Positions 50,398 to 58,700 of a stretch of 64,000 nucleotides of DNA are shown one piece after another. The number at the start of each line of letters is the position of its first letter. Position 1 is the stretch's first letter. The stretch lies in NCBI GenBank assembly GCA_002270465.1, contig NQOF01000005.1, forward strand, positions 248,001 through 312,000, read 5' to 3'. A program made the translations under genes and the position numbers. The notes beneath the pieces were generated by a model, which made no database searches, had not been told where the DNA came from, and was given only the letters and a program-made list of their open reading frames with translations. The DNA is from Blautia hominis. Lineage in GTDB: Bacteria > Bacillota > Clostridia > Lachnospirales > Lachnospiraceae.

Positions 50398-50446
50398 AAA
50401 AGACCCATAGCATCAGGTTCTTTTCCCCTGGTACCATCGGTCTTTT
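50398..50446 (-). terminator. Terminator of the Xre regulator gene
   Basis: A long imperfect stem with ends AAAAGACC and GGTCTTTT and a matching CCTG/CAGG core. A T run follows on the minus strand, 81 bp after the stop codon. Confidence 0.65.
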
Positions 50447-50526
50447 ATTTAACAAGGGCTTCCACCCTCTCGGAGGGAATCCCCACTGTATCCTGCACAT
50501 TCACGATGTGATCATGCATATTTAAA

Positions 50527-51033
50527 TTATCTGTGTTGAAAAACTCTTTTTTTAAACGATTTGATCTTTGAGATATATTTGCTTGTATAGATCACAGCTA
50601 TGATAAGCATTCCGAAAGATATACCGGCACAGAGTGACGCAATATTTTCCGCGGCTCCGCTCTCGGCCAGACCCATGCCCTCCAAAATTATAAAAACTAT
50701 AAAACACAATACGCCAATCCAGGAGAAAATATGCAGTTTTTTCATCAGCCTCATTTTCTCATCATTGCTATAATCCGCAACCTTCAATACAGTTTCTTCT
50801 AAATCTTTATTCATCTTCTCACTCTTCCTTTCTCCGTCAAGCAGTTCCCTCAGATCCACATCATAATAATCTGCCATTTCCACAAGGATATCCAAATCAG
50901 GCATATTGTTCCCTGTCTCCCATCGCGAAACGGTTCTTCCGGTGACATTAAAATGTTCCGCTAACTGCTCCTGGGTAAGCCCTTTTTCTTTACGGAGCAT
51001 TTTAAAAAAACTCCCTATCTTTTTCTGGTCCAA
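50527..51033 (-). CDS. Xre family regulator with two transmembrane segments
   Basis: 168 residues when started at TTG 51033, which has AAAGGAGG in front. The upstream ATG reading has a non-conserved leader. The N-terminal 60 residues form a Cro/C1 helix-turn-helix (GLTQEQLAEHFNVTGRTVSRWETG). The C-terminal half has two hydrophobic helices (about 100-120 and 131-151). Such membrane-linked Xre proteins are common in Firmicutes; the targets are unknown. Confidence 0.85.
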   Translation of the reverse strand: MDQKKIGSFFKMLRKEKGLTQEQLAEHFNVTGRTVSRWETGNNMPDLDILVEMADYYDVDLRELLDGERKSEKMNKDLEETVLKVADYSNDEKMRLMKKLHIFSWIGVLCFIVFIILEGMGLAESGAAENIASLCAGISFGMLIIAVIYTSKYISKIKSFKKRVFQHR

Positions 51034-51365
51034 TTCCTTGTTCCTCCTTTCAACGTTAGTATAGTCCGGGAACGCTGCATATAACACGACACAGAGTGAG
51101 AAATGCCGTATTTTACTACCGGACATACCGTGTCCGATCCTAAAATTTAATAGTTTTGCAGAGGCTTTCGGCTCCCCCGGTTGCTTTTGTTTTGTAAATT
51201 TCCAGCAACACAGAACATGCTGCCATCGTTAATTAAAAACCCCGGTACCATATAGATACCGGGGCTAAAATAATATAATTTTTATTGTAAGATGTGTAAA
51301 CAAGTGTGTAACGAATGTTCATTATACCTTATCTACCTTGAAAACACAAAGTATTTACGCTTAAA
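51034..51365. other. Gap between the Xre gene and rplL
   Basis: 332 bp without a gene. It contains the upstream region of the Xre gene and the rplL terminator at 51235-51264. I see nothing else recognisable. Confidence 0.6.
51235..51264 (-). terminator. Terminator of rplJ-rplL
   Basis: A perfect 8-bp stem CCCCGGTA/TACCGGGG (51240-51247 with 51257-51264) and TTTTTAATT on the minus strand. It ends the rplJL transcript, so rpoBC is not read from it. Confidence 0.9.
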
Positions 51366-51740
51366 TTATTTAAGTGTAACTTTAGCGCCTTCGCCTTCAA
51401 GTTTTGTTTTGATCTCTTCAGCCTCTGCTTTGGAAGCAGCCTCTTTGAGGACTTTCGGAGCACCGTCAACAACTTCTTTAGCTTCTTTTAAGCCTAAGCC
51501 GGTAACTTCACGAACAACTTTGATAACTTTAACTTTGTTAGGACCAACTTCTGTCAGTTCTACGTCAAACTCATCTTTCTCTTCTGCTGCTGCTGCACCA
51601 TCACCTGCTGCTGCAACTACAACGCCTGCTGCTGCGGATACACCGAACTCTTCTTCGCAAGCTTTTACTAATTCATTTAATTCTAATACAGATAACTCTT
51701 TGATCGCTTCAATAAATTCAGCTGTTGTTAATTTTGCCAT
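51366..51740 (-). CDS. rplL: 50S ribosomal protein L7/L12
   Basis: 124 residues: an N-terminal dimer domain, an Ala/Gly-rich hinge (about 35-52) and the C-terminal factor-binding domain ([21 protein letters not shown] in part). It forms the ribosomal stalk with L10. Confidence 0.99.
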   Translation of the reverse strand: MAKLTTAEFIEAIKELSVLELNELVKACEEEFGVSAAAGVVVAAAGDGAAAAEEKDEFDVELTEVGPNKVKVIKVVREVTGLGLKEAKEVVDGAPKVLKEAASKAEAEEIKTKLEGEGAKVTLK

Positions 51741-51809
51741 TTTTATTTACCTCCAATTTTTTGTTTTATTTTCATTTGATAGTACATCTGACTTTGTCAG
51801 TGTATTAGC

Positions 51810-52310
51810 TTACTCTGCTGCTGCACCGCTCTGCTGTTCAGCAATCTGGTTAAGCACACGAGCAAAGTTTGTGATAGGAGACTGGATACTTCCAAGCAGT
51901 TTTCCAAGCAGTTCTTCTCTTGAAGGAACTTTGGAAAGTGCCTCGATTCCTGCCTTGTCGTAGTAAGCGTCTTCCACAACACCTGCTACTAATTCCAGAG
52001 TCGGAACTTCCTTTGCATATTTTGCAAGGATTCTTGCCGGAGCAGTTGCATCTTCCATACATACTGCTAAAGCGTTTGTTCCCTCTAAATGCTGGCATAA
52101 CTCTTCACAAGGAGTTCCTTTGAAAGCAAAGTTCATCATTGTGTTTTTGTATACTTTGTAAGTAACACCAGCTTCTCTTAATTCCTTACGCATTTTTGTA
52201 TCCTGCTCAACAGTGATACCTTTGTAGCTTACTAACACTACGGATGCGGCATCTTTAATACTGTTGGCAATCTCGTCTACGACCGGTTTTTTGAGTTCTA
52301 CTTTTGCCAT
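51810..52310 (-). CDS. rplJ: 50S ribosomal protein L10
   Basis: A 166-residue stalk base protein (N-terminal KKPVVDEIANSIKDA, VSYKGITVEQDT) with the C-terminal helix that carries L7/L12 dimers. It is regulated through the L10 leader directly upstream. Confidence 0.98.
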   Translation of the reverse strand: MAKVELKKPVVDEIANSIKDAASVVLVSYKGITVEQDTKMRKELREAGVTYKVYKNTMMNFAFKGTPCEELCQHLEGTNALAVCMEDATAPARILAKYAKEVPTLELVAGVVEDAYYDKAGIEALSKVPSREELLGKLLGSIQSPITNFARVLNQIAEQQSGAAAE

Positions 52311-52382
52311 GAATTAGTGCACCTCCTTATTTTTTTAGGCTGCGCTGCACATATATCGAAAGGTACTTCAACGATTAGTACG

Positions 52383-52503
52383 AAAAAAACCTCTCTGCAT
52401 AGACAGAGAGGCTTCATCAATCCTAATAATTGCAAGAATGAATCTTTCCTCGGCAGGCGTTTTATCCTTATGCCTAACGGCACCTGCTGTCTTCGGCAGC
52501 TAT
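52383..52503 (-). ncRNA. L10 ribosomal-protein leader with attenuator
   Basis: The minus-strand leader contains the characteristic AGCTGCCGAAGACAGCAGG and CGCCTGCCGAGG elements of the L10 leader and ends with the terminator CCTCTCTG-TCTATG-CAGAGAGG followed by TTTTTTT (stem 52390-52411). L10(L12)4 binding is known to favour termination in this RNA family. Confidence 0.92.
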
Positions 52504-52512
52504 TCCTGTATT

Positions 52513-52541
52513 AAAATATCATGCAGGACAAGTATTGTCAA
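52513..52541 (-). promoter_or_regulatory. rplJL promoter
   Basis: TTGACA (52541-52536), 17-bp spacer, TATTTT (52518-52513) on the minus strand, just upstream of the L10 leader. Confidence 0.82.
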
Positions 52542-52570
52542 GCTTTTTCTTCATAAAACTTGATTAAATT

Positions 52571-53095
52571 TTATCTATCCTTCAATTCCACACCGTAAAC
52601 AATGTATCCGCTGTACTGTGCGCCTTTTACCGGGGTCAGACTTGGAGCTACGGAGAGCTGGTAATCCTGGCTTCCGTTTTCTGTAAATGCAGCCAGCTCC
52701 ATTCCCTTGATCTGGTTTTCCAAAGCCCCCATTTTGGGTTCCCCGTCGGTTCCCGTCACGTATAAGGTCAGGGTCAATTGTTTTCCTTCCGGGTTCTCCG
52801 GATCTTCGGCTGTCAGGTACAGTCTGCCGAACACACCGTTTCCTTTTGCCAGAGTAACCGATATCTTTTTATCCTCCGGCAGATTTTTTATCTCTTCAGC
52901 CGTAACCTTCACGTCTGTGCTCCCTTTTGCCGCTACCTCAACCGTCTCCGGGACCGTGACGGTGTAGGCCGGTTCCGCTGATTCAAATAATGTGAGATTT
53001 GTCACAGATGTGCTGTCTGCCAGGGCTGCCATTGGAAAAGCAGTGCACATTGCCCCTGTCAAAACTGCTGTCATTATTTTTTTCCCTCTTGTCAT
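52571..53095 (-). CDS. Secreted pilin-like/adhesive protein
   Basis: A 174-residue exported protein (ATG 53095 with AGGAGGAG; signal peptide to about residue 26, AALA-DS). The mature part (AYTVTVPETVEV..., VTAEEIKNLPEDKKISVTLAKG) is clearly paralogous to the product at 53961-54473. The beta-rich pattern recalls WxL or fimbrial surface domains, but I recognise no exact family. It is the last of four small surface genes. Confidence 0.72.
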   Translation of the reverse strand: MTRGKKIMTAVLTGAMCTAFPMAALADSTSVTNLTLFESAEPAYTVTVPETVEVAAKGSTDVKVTAEEIKNLPEDKKISVTLAKGNGVFGRLYLTAEDPENPEGKQLTLTLYVTGTDGEPKMGALENQIKGMELAAFTENGSQDYQLSVAPSLTPVKGAQYSGYIVYGVELKDR

Positions 53096-53120
53096 GACTT
53101 TCTCCTCCTCTTTCCAAACA

Positions 53121-53624
53121 CTACACCACATGCAGAATAGTCTTCACCTGCGCTCCGTTCATAGATTCCAGACTGTCATCCAGAGAATATGTACTAATGT
53201 TGATATATAGATCATAATCCCCCTTTTCCGGCAGATTCTCAACCGTAAACTTTGTTATGGCCTTGCCGGGCTCGATCAGATCCGAATCATAAAGTACCTT
53301 TGATATCTCCGGTATCTCCAGTGTATACTTAAAGTAGCAGGGATTTCCTTCGGGATTCACAAGACTCATCTGAAATTCCCCTGCGTCCTTACCTATTGTC
53401 AGTTCTCCGTACCCCGGTATTTTGATCCCTGACGCCTCACCTGACCTGTCCTCCAGGTTCTTATCCCAGTCGGACGCGTCGGCCGAAACCACAAGTCCCC
53501 GGCCATTTCCGTTATCCGGAGCGTCCTTTCCGTGAAATAGGAGAAAAGATACCGCGAGGATCACTGCCAGACCGATCCCCACTGCAGCAAACACTGCTTT
53601 TTTTGTATTTCCTCTATTCTGCAT
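53121..53624 (-). CDS. Signal-anchored surface protein, unknown function
   Basis: 167 residues with an N-terminal transmembrane anchor (about 10-29) and a beta-rich outer domain (about 60-165). It contains no recognised motif. It lies between the tiny wall-anchor gene and a pilin-like gene with short gaps, so all four appear to form one transcript. It may be an assembly partner. Confidence 0.65.
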   Translation of the reverse strand: MQNRGNTKKAVFAAVGIGLAVILAVSFLLFHGKDAPDNGNGRGLVVSADASDWDKNLEDRSGEASGIKIPGYGELTIGKDAGEFQMSLVNPEGNPCYFKYTLEIPEISKVLYDSDLIEPGKAITKFTVENLPEKGDYDLYINISTYSLDDSLESMNGAQVKTILHVV

Positions 53625-53636
53625 ATTCCTCTTCCT

Positions 53637-53921
53637 TTAATCTTTTTCAATAGGATCCTGCGCTTTTTCTCCGGTCCGGACCAATAAGAGCACGGCACCT
53701 CCCGCAGCCGCACAGGTCAGCAGCAGGACCAATATCTGTCTGTCATCCCCCGTTTTGGCAGCAGCCGCCGCGGACGTTTTTGCCGTATCTTTTTCCTTAC
53801 TCTCCGTATCCTTTTCCGTGTAGAGATGAAGACTGCTAGAAGATGCCAAAACACGAACCGGTGCACACACAAGCAGTACCGAGAGCGCAAGGATAAACAT
53901 CAGCTTACCTTTTCTTATCAT
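53637..53921 (-). CDS. Short protein with wall-anchor-like C terminus
   Basis: 94 residues from ATG 53921 (AAAGGAA in front): signal peptide to about residue 27 (VLA-SS), a 30-residue Lys/Glu/Thr spacer, then AAKTGDD followed by a hydrophobic helix and a short charged end. This imitates the KTGD-type sorting signal of Lachnospiraceae wall proteins. There is no adhesive domain, so it may serve as the cell-wall base of a structure built from the neighbouring pilin-like proteins. Confidence 0.65.
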   Translation of the reverse strand: MIRKGKLMFILALSVLLVCAPVRVLASSSSLHLYTEKDTESKEKDTAKTSAAAAAKTGDDRQILVLLLTCAAAGGAVLLLVRTGEKAQDPIEKD

Positions 53922-53960
53922 GTTAATTCCTTTCCTGCTGCACATGGCAAAGGCTGTATT

Positions 53961-54473
53961 TTAACTGTCTGCAAGCTGAATCCCAAATGTTATGCTTCCC
54001 GTATAAGCCACGCCATATTCAAACCTTCCGGCGATCACCGGTTTGACTGTGTACTGCTTTGTCTCACTTCCGGTAAACGCCACAACTTCTCTGCCGTTTG
54101 CCTCATCTTTGCCCCCTGTTGTCTCAATGGTCTCCCCGGCTTCATTGATAATCTGGTAGCGGATGGAGGTATTCGGTGAGGTATCCCCCTCAAGGACCAT
54201 CTGGTTTCTATAAGCACTGGTCCCTGCAATTGTCACGGAAATCTTTTTGCCCTCCGGAAGGTTCTCCACATTTTCGGCTGTCACCTCCACCGCTGCACCT
54301 TCATTTCCCATAGAAACGGAAGCAGGTATGGTCACTGTGTAAGAAGGGTCAGCCGTGAGTACGGCGCTGATCTCCTGGTTCTGGGATGTGGACTCCTCTG
54401 CTGCAAAAGCAGTCAGCGGCATTGCCATGCACATAGCTGCTGTTAATATAGCAGTTGTAATTCTTTTTCTCAT
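53961..54473 (-). CDS. Secreted pilin-like/adhesive protein (paralogue)
   Basis: 170 residues. Two adjacent ATGs are possible (54476 and 54473); the second has the better distance to AGGAGG. The signal peptide runs to about residue 22 (AFA-AE). The mature part has the same order of blocks as the product at 52571-53095 (YTVTIPASVSM, VTAENVENLPEGKKISVTIAG, GxxYTGSITFGIQL). First gene of the surface cluster. Confidence 0.72.
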   Translation of the reverse strand: MRKRITTAILTAAMCMAMPLTAFAAEESTSQNQEISAVLTADPSYTVTIPASVSMGNEGAAVEVTAENVENLPEGKKISVTIAGTSAYRNQMVLEGDTSPNTSIRYQIINEAGETIETTGGKDEANGREVVAFTGSETKQYTVKPVIAGRFEYGVAYTGSITFGIQLADS

Positions 54474-54595
54474 CATGTTTCCTCCTTGGAATAAAGTGTG
54501 ATCATTGATTACAGGACAAGTATACTGCTGTGACCAAAGATTCGTCTTCAAAGGAAAGTAAAATCGGCCTTAAATGTTTGTTATTCACGAAACGC

Positions 54596-54639
54596 AAAAA
54601 ATCCCGGAACAGCCCTGTACAAATGGGACTTTCCGGGAT
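54596..54639 (-). terminator. Terminator of the foldase gene
   Basis: Stem ATCCCGGAA/TTCCGGGAT (54601-54609 with 54631-54639) and TTTTTT on the minus strand. Confidence 0.85.
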
Positions 54640-54654
54640 ACTTCCATATGTTTG

Positions 54655-55680
54655 TCACTGTAAAAGAACCTCTTTGGCCGCTTCTTCCAGCTTTTTGCTT
54701 TTTTCTTTTATTTCCGCTTTTTTTACCTGCTCCTGAATTGCCTGCTCCGCTCTCTCAGTCTGGATTCGGCTCTTCAGGATTCCCTCTGTCTGCTCAAAAG
54801 GCAAGACCCCGTTTTCCACTCTTTCCAGACATTTCATAATAAGGATATTTCCGCCTGCTGTGAAGGGTTCGCTTATTTCTCCCTTCTGCATGGATGACGC
54901 CAGCATCCAGCGCATACTGTAGACCCCGCTTTTTCCCTCCTGGGTATCAAGACTATTCATCTCCAGCTCATAAAAGCTGATTTGGGGATAATCCTCCTCA
55001 AGTTCTTCCCGGCTGCTTTCTGCTCTTATGGCTTCTGCTGCCTCCTGAAGCTCTGCTGCGTTCTCTGCTTTGGTTTCCGCCACAAGCATTTTCACCCCTG
55101 TATCATAGCGATACTCATCCTGTCGTTCACGGTAGGCTGTTTGCAGCTCCTCCTTGGAAAGTGTCTGTTCTTTTTTCAGCTTCTCCATTAATTCAGCTTC
55201 CAGTTCAGAATATGCATATTGGTAATAGGACTCTTCCGTGTAGGAGGACAAGCCATAAGTCACCTCACCGGAAGTTCCTTTCTTTGAACGGGAGGCATTT
55301 TCTTCCTCCATGGAGGATTTTATGGCACTGTAGTCCATATCTGCCTGTATCCCATTATCCTTAGCCATGGATGAAAGTGTCTTCTTGTATATCAGGTCTT
55401 CCTTTGCCAGGTTCATGATAACCGCCAGTGGCGTCTCACCGTCTATGGGGGTTGTCCAAAAATCTTTCCGGTTTGCCTCATCTGTGGAATAGCGGCTTTT
55501 TACCTGTGCCTGAAGCTGCTTTATCTCTGACTGGTATTCCTCTTTTGCCACGTCCTGCCCGTTTATCTCCATTGCAGTGCGCAGTTCTTCCGGCTTCTGA
55601 AACCTGATATAAAAAACCAGCCCGGCCAGGAGCAAAAGGACTATGGCAAAAACAGCGTCAACAATATATTTTTTCCGCAT
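54655..55680 (-). CDS. SurA/PrsA-like peptidyl-prolyl isomerase family protein
   Basis: 341 residues with an N-terminal membrane anchor (about 6-26), a SurA-like helical N domain (GQDVAKEEYQSEIKQLQAQV), a coiled region and a weak parvulin-like domain (about 190-300), then a helical tail. The isomerase residues are poorly conserved, so a chaperone role is more likely. It lies 51 bp after the giant wall-protein gene and may help fold it. Confidence 0.75.
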   Translation of the reverse strand: MRKKYIVDAVFAIVLLLLAGLVFYIRFQKPEELRTAMEINGQDVAKEEYQSEIKQLQAQVKSRYSTDEANRKDFWTTPIDGETPLAVIMNLAKEDLIYKKTLSSMAKDNGIQADMDYSAIKSSMEEENASRSKKGTSGEVTYGLSSYTEESYYQYAYSELEAELMEKLKKEQTLSKEELQTAYRERQDEYRYDTGVKMLVAETKAENAAELQEAAEAIRAESSREELEEDYPQISFYELEMNSLDTQEGKSGVYSMRWMLASSMQKGEISEPFTAGGNILIMKCLERVENGVLPFEQTEGILKSRIQTERAEQAIQEQVKKAEIKEKSKKLEEAAKEVLLQ

Positions 55681-55692
55681 TCGTCACTCCTG

Positions 55693-55720
55693 AAAATGGG
55701 GGCTGCCAAGAACAGCCCCC
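55693..55720 (-). terminator. Terminator of the large surface protein gene
   Basis: A perfect 8-bp stem GGGGGCTG/CAGCCCCC (55698-55705 with 55713-55720) between the two surface genes, with a weak T run (ATTTTC) on the minus strand, so partial read-through is likely. Confidence 0.65.
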
Positions 55721-55731
55721 ATACTTCCCAC

Positions 55732-58700
55732 TTACTTTTGGTATTTACGTTTCTTTCCTAAAATTACTGCTGTACCTCCTGATAATACCAGAAGTCCTGC
55801 TAAAAGTGCAAGCGGAGATTCATCACCTGTCTTGGCACTCTTGGCCGTCTTGGTCCCTGATGTGGAAGATGGCTTTTTCTTTGTGGTACCCGGTGTACCT
55901 GTTTTTTTCTTCAGGTTTTTAATTGCCTTTTCCAGGCTGTCTTTTGCTTTGTTCACTTCAGACTGCGATGCTTTGTCGTCTTCTAATACCGATGCTGCCG
56001 TTTCCAGTGCTTTTTGGAACTGTTTCCAGGAGGCATCCGTATAACTTCCCTGCTTGTCATCTTTATGTTTGTCATAAAGTTTTTGCAGAGCGCTCTTGTC
56101 CGCACCTTTCTCCTTCAGTCCCGATAGTGCTGCACTTAAATCGGACGCCGCTTTGTTGATCTCCTCCTGGGTGGCGGAGTCATCGTTCAATATTGTCTCC
56201 GCGTTTTTCAGGGCGTCGGCAAAGATTCTCCAGGTTTCATCTGTATAGTTGTTCTGTTTGTCATTTTTGTGGGCATTGTATAATTTTCCCAGAGCGCTTT
56301 TGTCTGTTTCAGACTTAGGATTCTCCTTCAAAGCGGCAATGGCTGCTTCCAGGTTCTCTTTTGCCTTGTCTACCTTTTTCTGGTCCGCGGTATCATCTTT
56401 CAGAACAGCATCGGCATTCTTTAACGCATCCTGGAAATCTTTCCAGGTCTTGTCCGTAAAATTCCCCTGCTTGTCATCTTTATGGGCGTTAAACAGTTTC
56501 TCCAGAGCGGCCTTATCTGCCTTCCCTTCTGTTTTCTCCTCCAGCGCTGCAATTGCATCTTCAAGCAGTTTCTTTGCCTGTTCTATTTTGTCCTGGTCCG
56601 CAGTTTCATCTCCGAGAACTGTCTCTGCATTCTTCAAAGCATTTCGGAAATCTTCCCAGGTCTTATCTGTAAAGTTCCCCTGCACGTCATCTTTATGCAA
56701 GTCATAAAGTTCCTGCAGACCTTTTTTATCCACCACCGGTTTCTCACTCTTCTTTGCCAGAGCTTCATAGGCCTTTTTCAATGTTTCCGCTGCTTTGTTA
56801 ACCGTATCCTGCGTTGCGTCCGCATTCACTTTCTCAAGCTTGGCTGCCAGAACAGCATCCTGGTATGCGTTCCAGGATTCTTCCGTATAGTAGGATTCCT
56901 CCTCCTTTGGAACAAGGGCCAAAGCTTCATCCAGAGCAGATGTATCCAAATTCTCTTTGGTCACGGTATATCTCTCGTACAGTTTTACATCATCCATCTG
57001 TACTGTTGCCAGGTCACTGTTAATGCTGATACTGATCTTGTCGTAACCCTTGGTAGTGAATGCAAAGCTTGCTTTTCTCCACTCTCCTGCTCTTGTGAGA
57101 GACTCCGGATGGGCATTTCCGAGCTTAATGTCACCTGAATCGGTTATATCTTTGTGATGTTTTGCTTCAATGGCAACCTTGCCGGTGTCCGAAGCACTGC
57201 ATTTGATCCATGCCTCCAGAATATATTCCGTGTTCGGTGTTACGGGAATCCCGCCCAGTTCAGAGTATGCGGTCTCTCCGGCATTTTTTTGGTCAACTTT
57301 CAGGCTATGCTCACCGCTGTGGGCATCCCCTTTTGCAACAGATACGGTACTCTGCCACTCTCCCCAGTCTCCCACGTCTCCGGACTCAAAATCGCCATTA
57401 CTGTTTTCCGGATTATAAGATTCCAGAATATTGTCAGCCGTCTCAGCATCGTTCTCCTTAATGTCATCCTTCCTGATCAATGCCTGTATTGCCTGCTCCA
57501 GGTTCTTGGCATAACTGTCGATCATCTCCTGTGTAGCAAGCGGTCGGTCCATGGCTGTTTTGGCTGCTGACAGTGCCTTCTCCATCTCAGCAAATGTGGC
57601 GGCATCATAAGCATTTTTATCATATGCCTCCGCCATGGCTGTCAGAGCTTGCAGATAGGTTTTGTCCACCTGTGGCCTCTCAGCCGTACTCTTGCCCTGA
57701 TACTCAAAAGCCCCCAGATCTACCAGCCCCCGGTTCTCTCCATCTGTGTACGGAGCAGGGTTTCCGGCATAGTCTTTGTTTTCTATGGTGATCTGCGTAG
57801 GAACCAGTTCATTTTCCACCGCTTTCAGAGATTCCTGGGGCGGGTCCATGTAATCGCTGCCCGCATCAATACAGGGTGATGTTGATTTTAGTTTAAAGCC
57901 TTCAGCGCTTCCCAGAGTCACCGTTCCGTCAGCAAAGCTTCCGTCCGTATAGTTTTCAGGATTTTCAAACTGCGGGTCAGCAATGATAACGCCTGCGTCC
58001 TCATCCTTTGGATACACATCCGCAATAGTGCCGTAAATACAGTTATTGCTGTAATTTACTCCTTCATTACTCACAAAGGTATCACTGTCTCCGCAGATAA
58101 TATTGTTGTAGATATCTGTACCGCTGGAAGGCGCGGTTCCCCAGGTTGCCTGTTCCACAGCATTAACCTTATATCCGTGATCCCAGTAAATGGTGTTGTT
58201 GTAGACCTGGTTGCCAATACTGCCTTTCTCACCGATACGCATGATACGCGCGCCGTCAAACAGACCATCATTGACACTGACATTGTATCGGGCAACCGCA
58301 TTTACCGTATAATAAGGTCCCGGGCAGGCCATCCAGAATCCGCCCTTGTTGTCGTGGCTGTAATTGTACTGGTACATTACGTTCTGATTGCCGTAATCAA
58401 AGTCAAAGGCCATACCATCCTGATAACTCTCTGTATGGGCCGCTTCATTATACTGCATGGTCACATTGTTGCAGTCCCACATCCAGATTGCTGCATGGGC
58501 GGGATTTCTGCTGTAGTCCCAGTCCTCACTGGCACTTTTCACCACAAGATTTTTCTCTGCGATACCGCCGTCTGCGTTGATAAGCACAATACCGTCACCG
58601 GCCACGTCGTAGACATAGTTCTCTGCCACATATACATTCGGCCATCCGACCCATTTTCCTTTTCCCGCATCCTGTGCGCCGCTGCCGCCTACCAATACTC

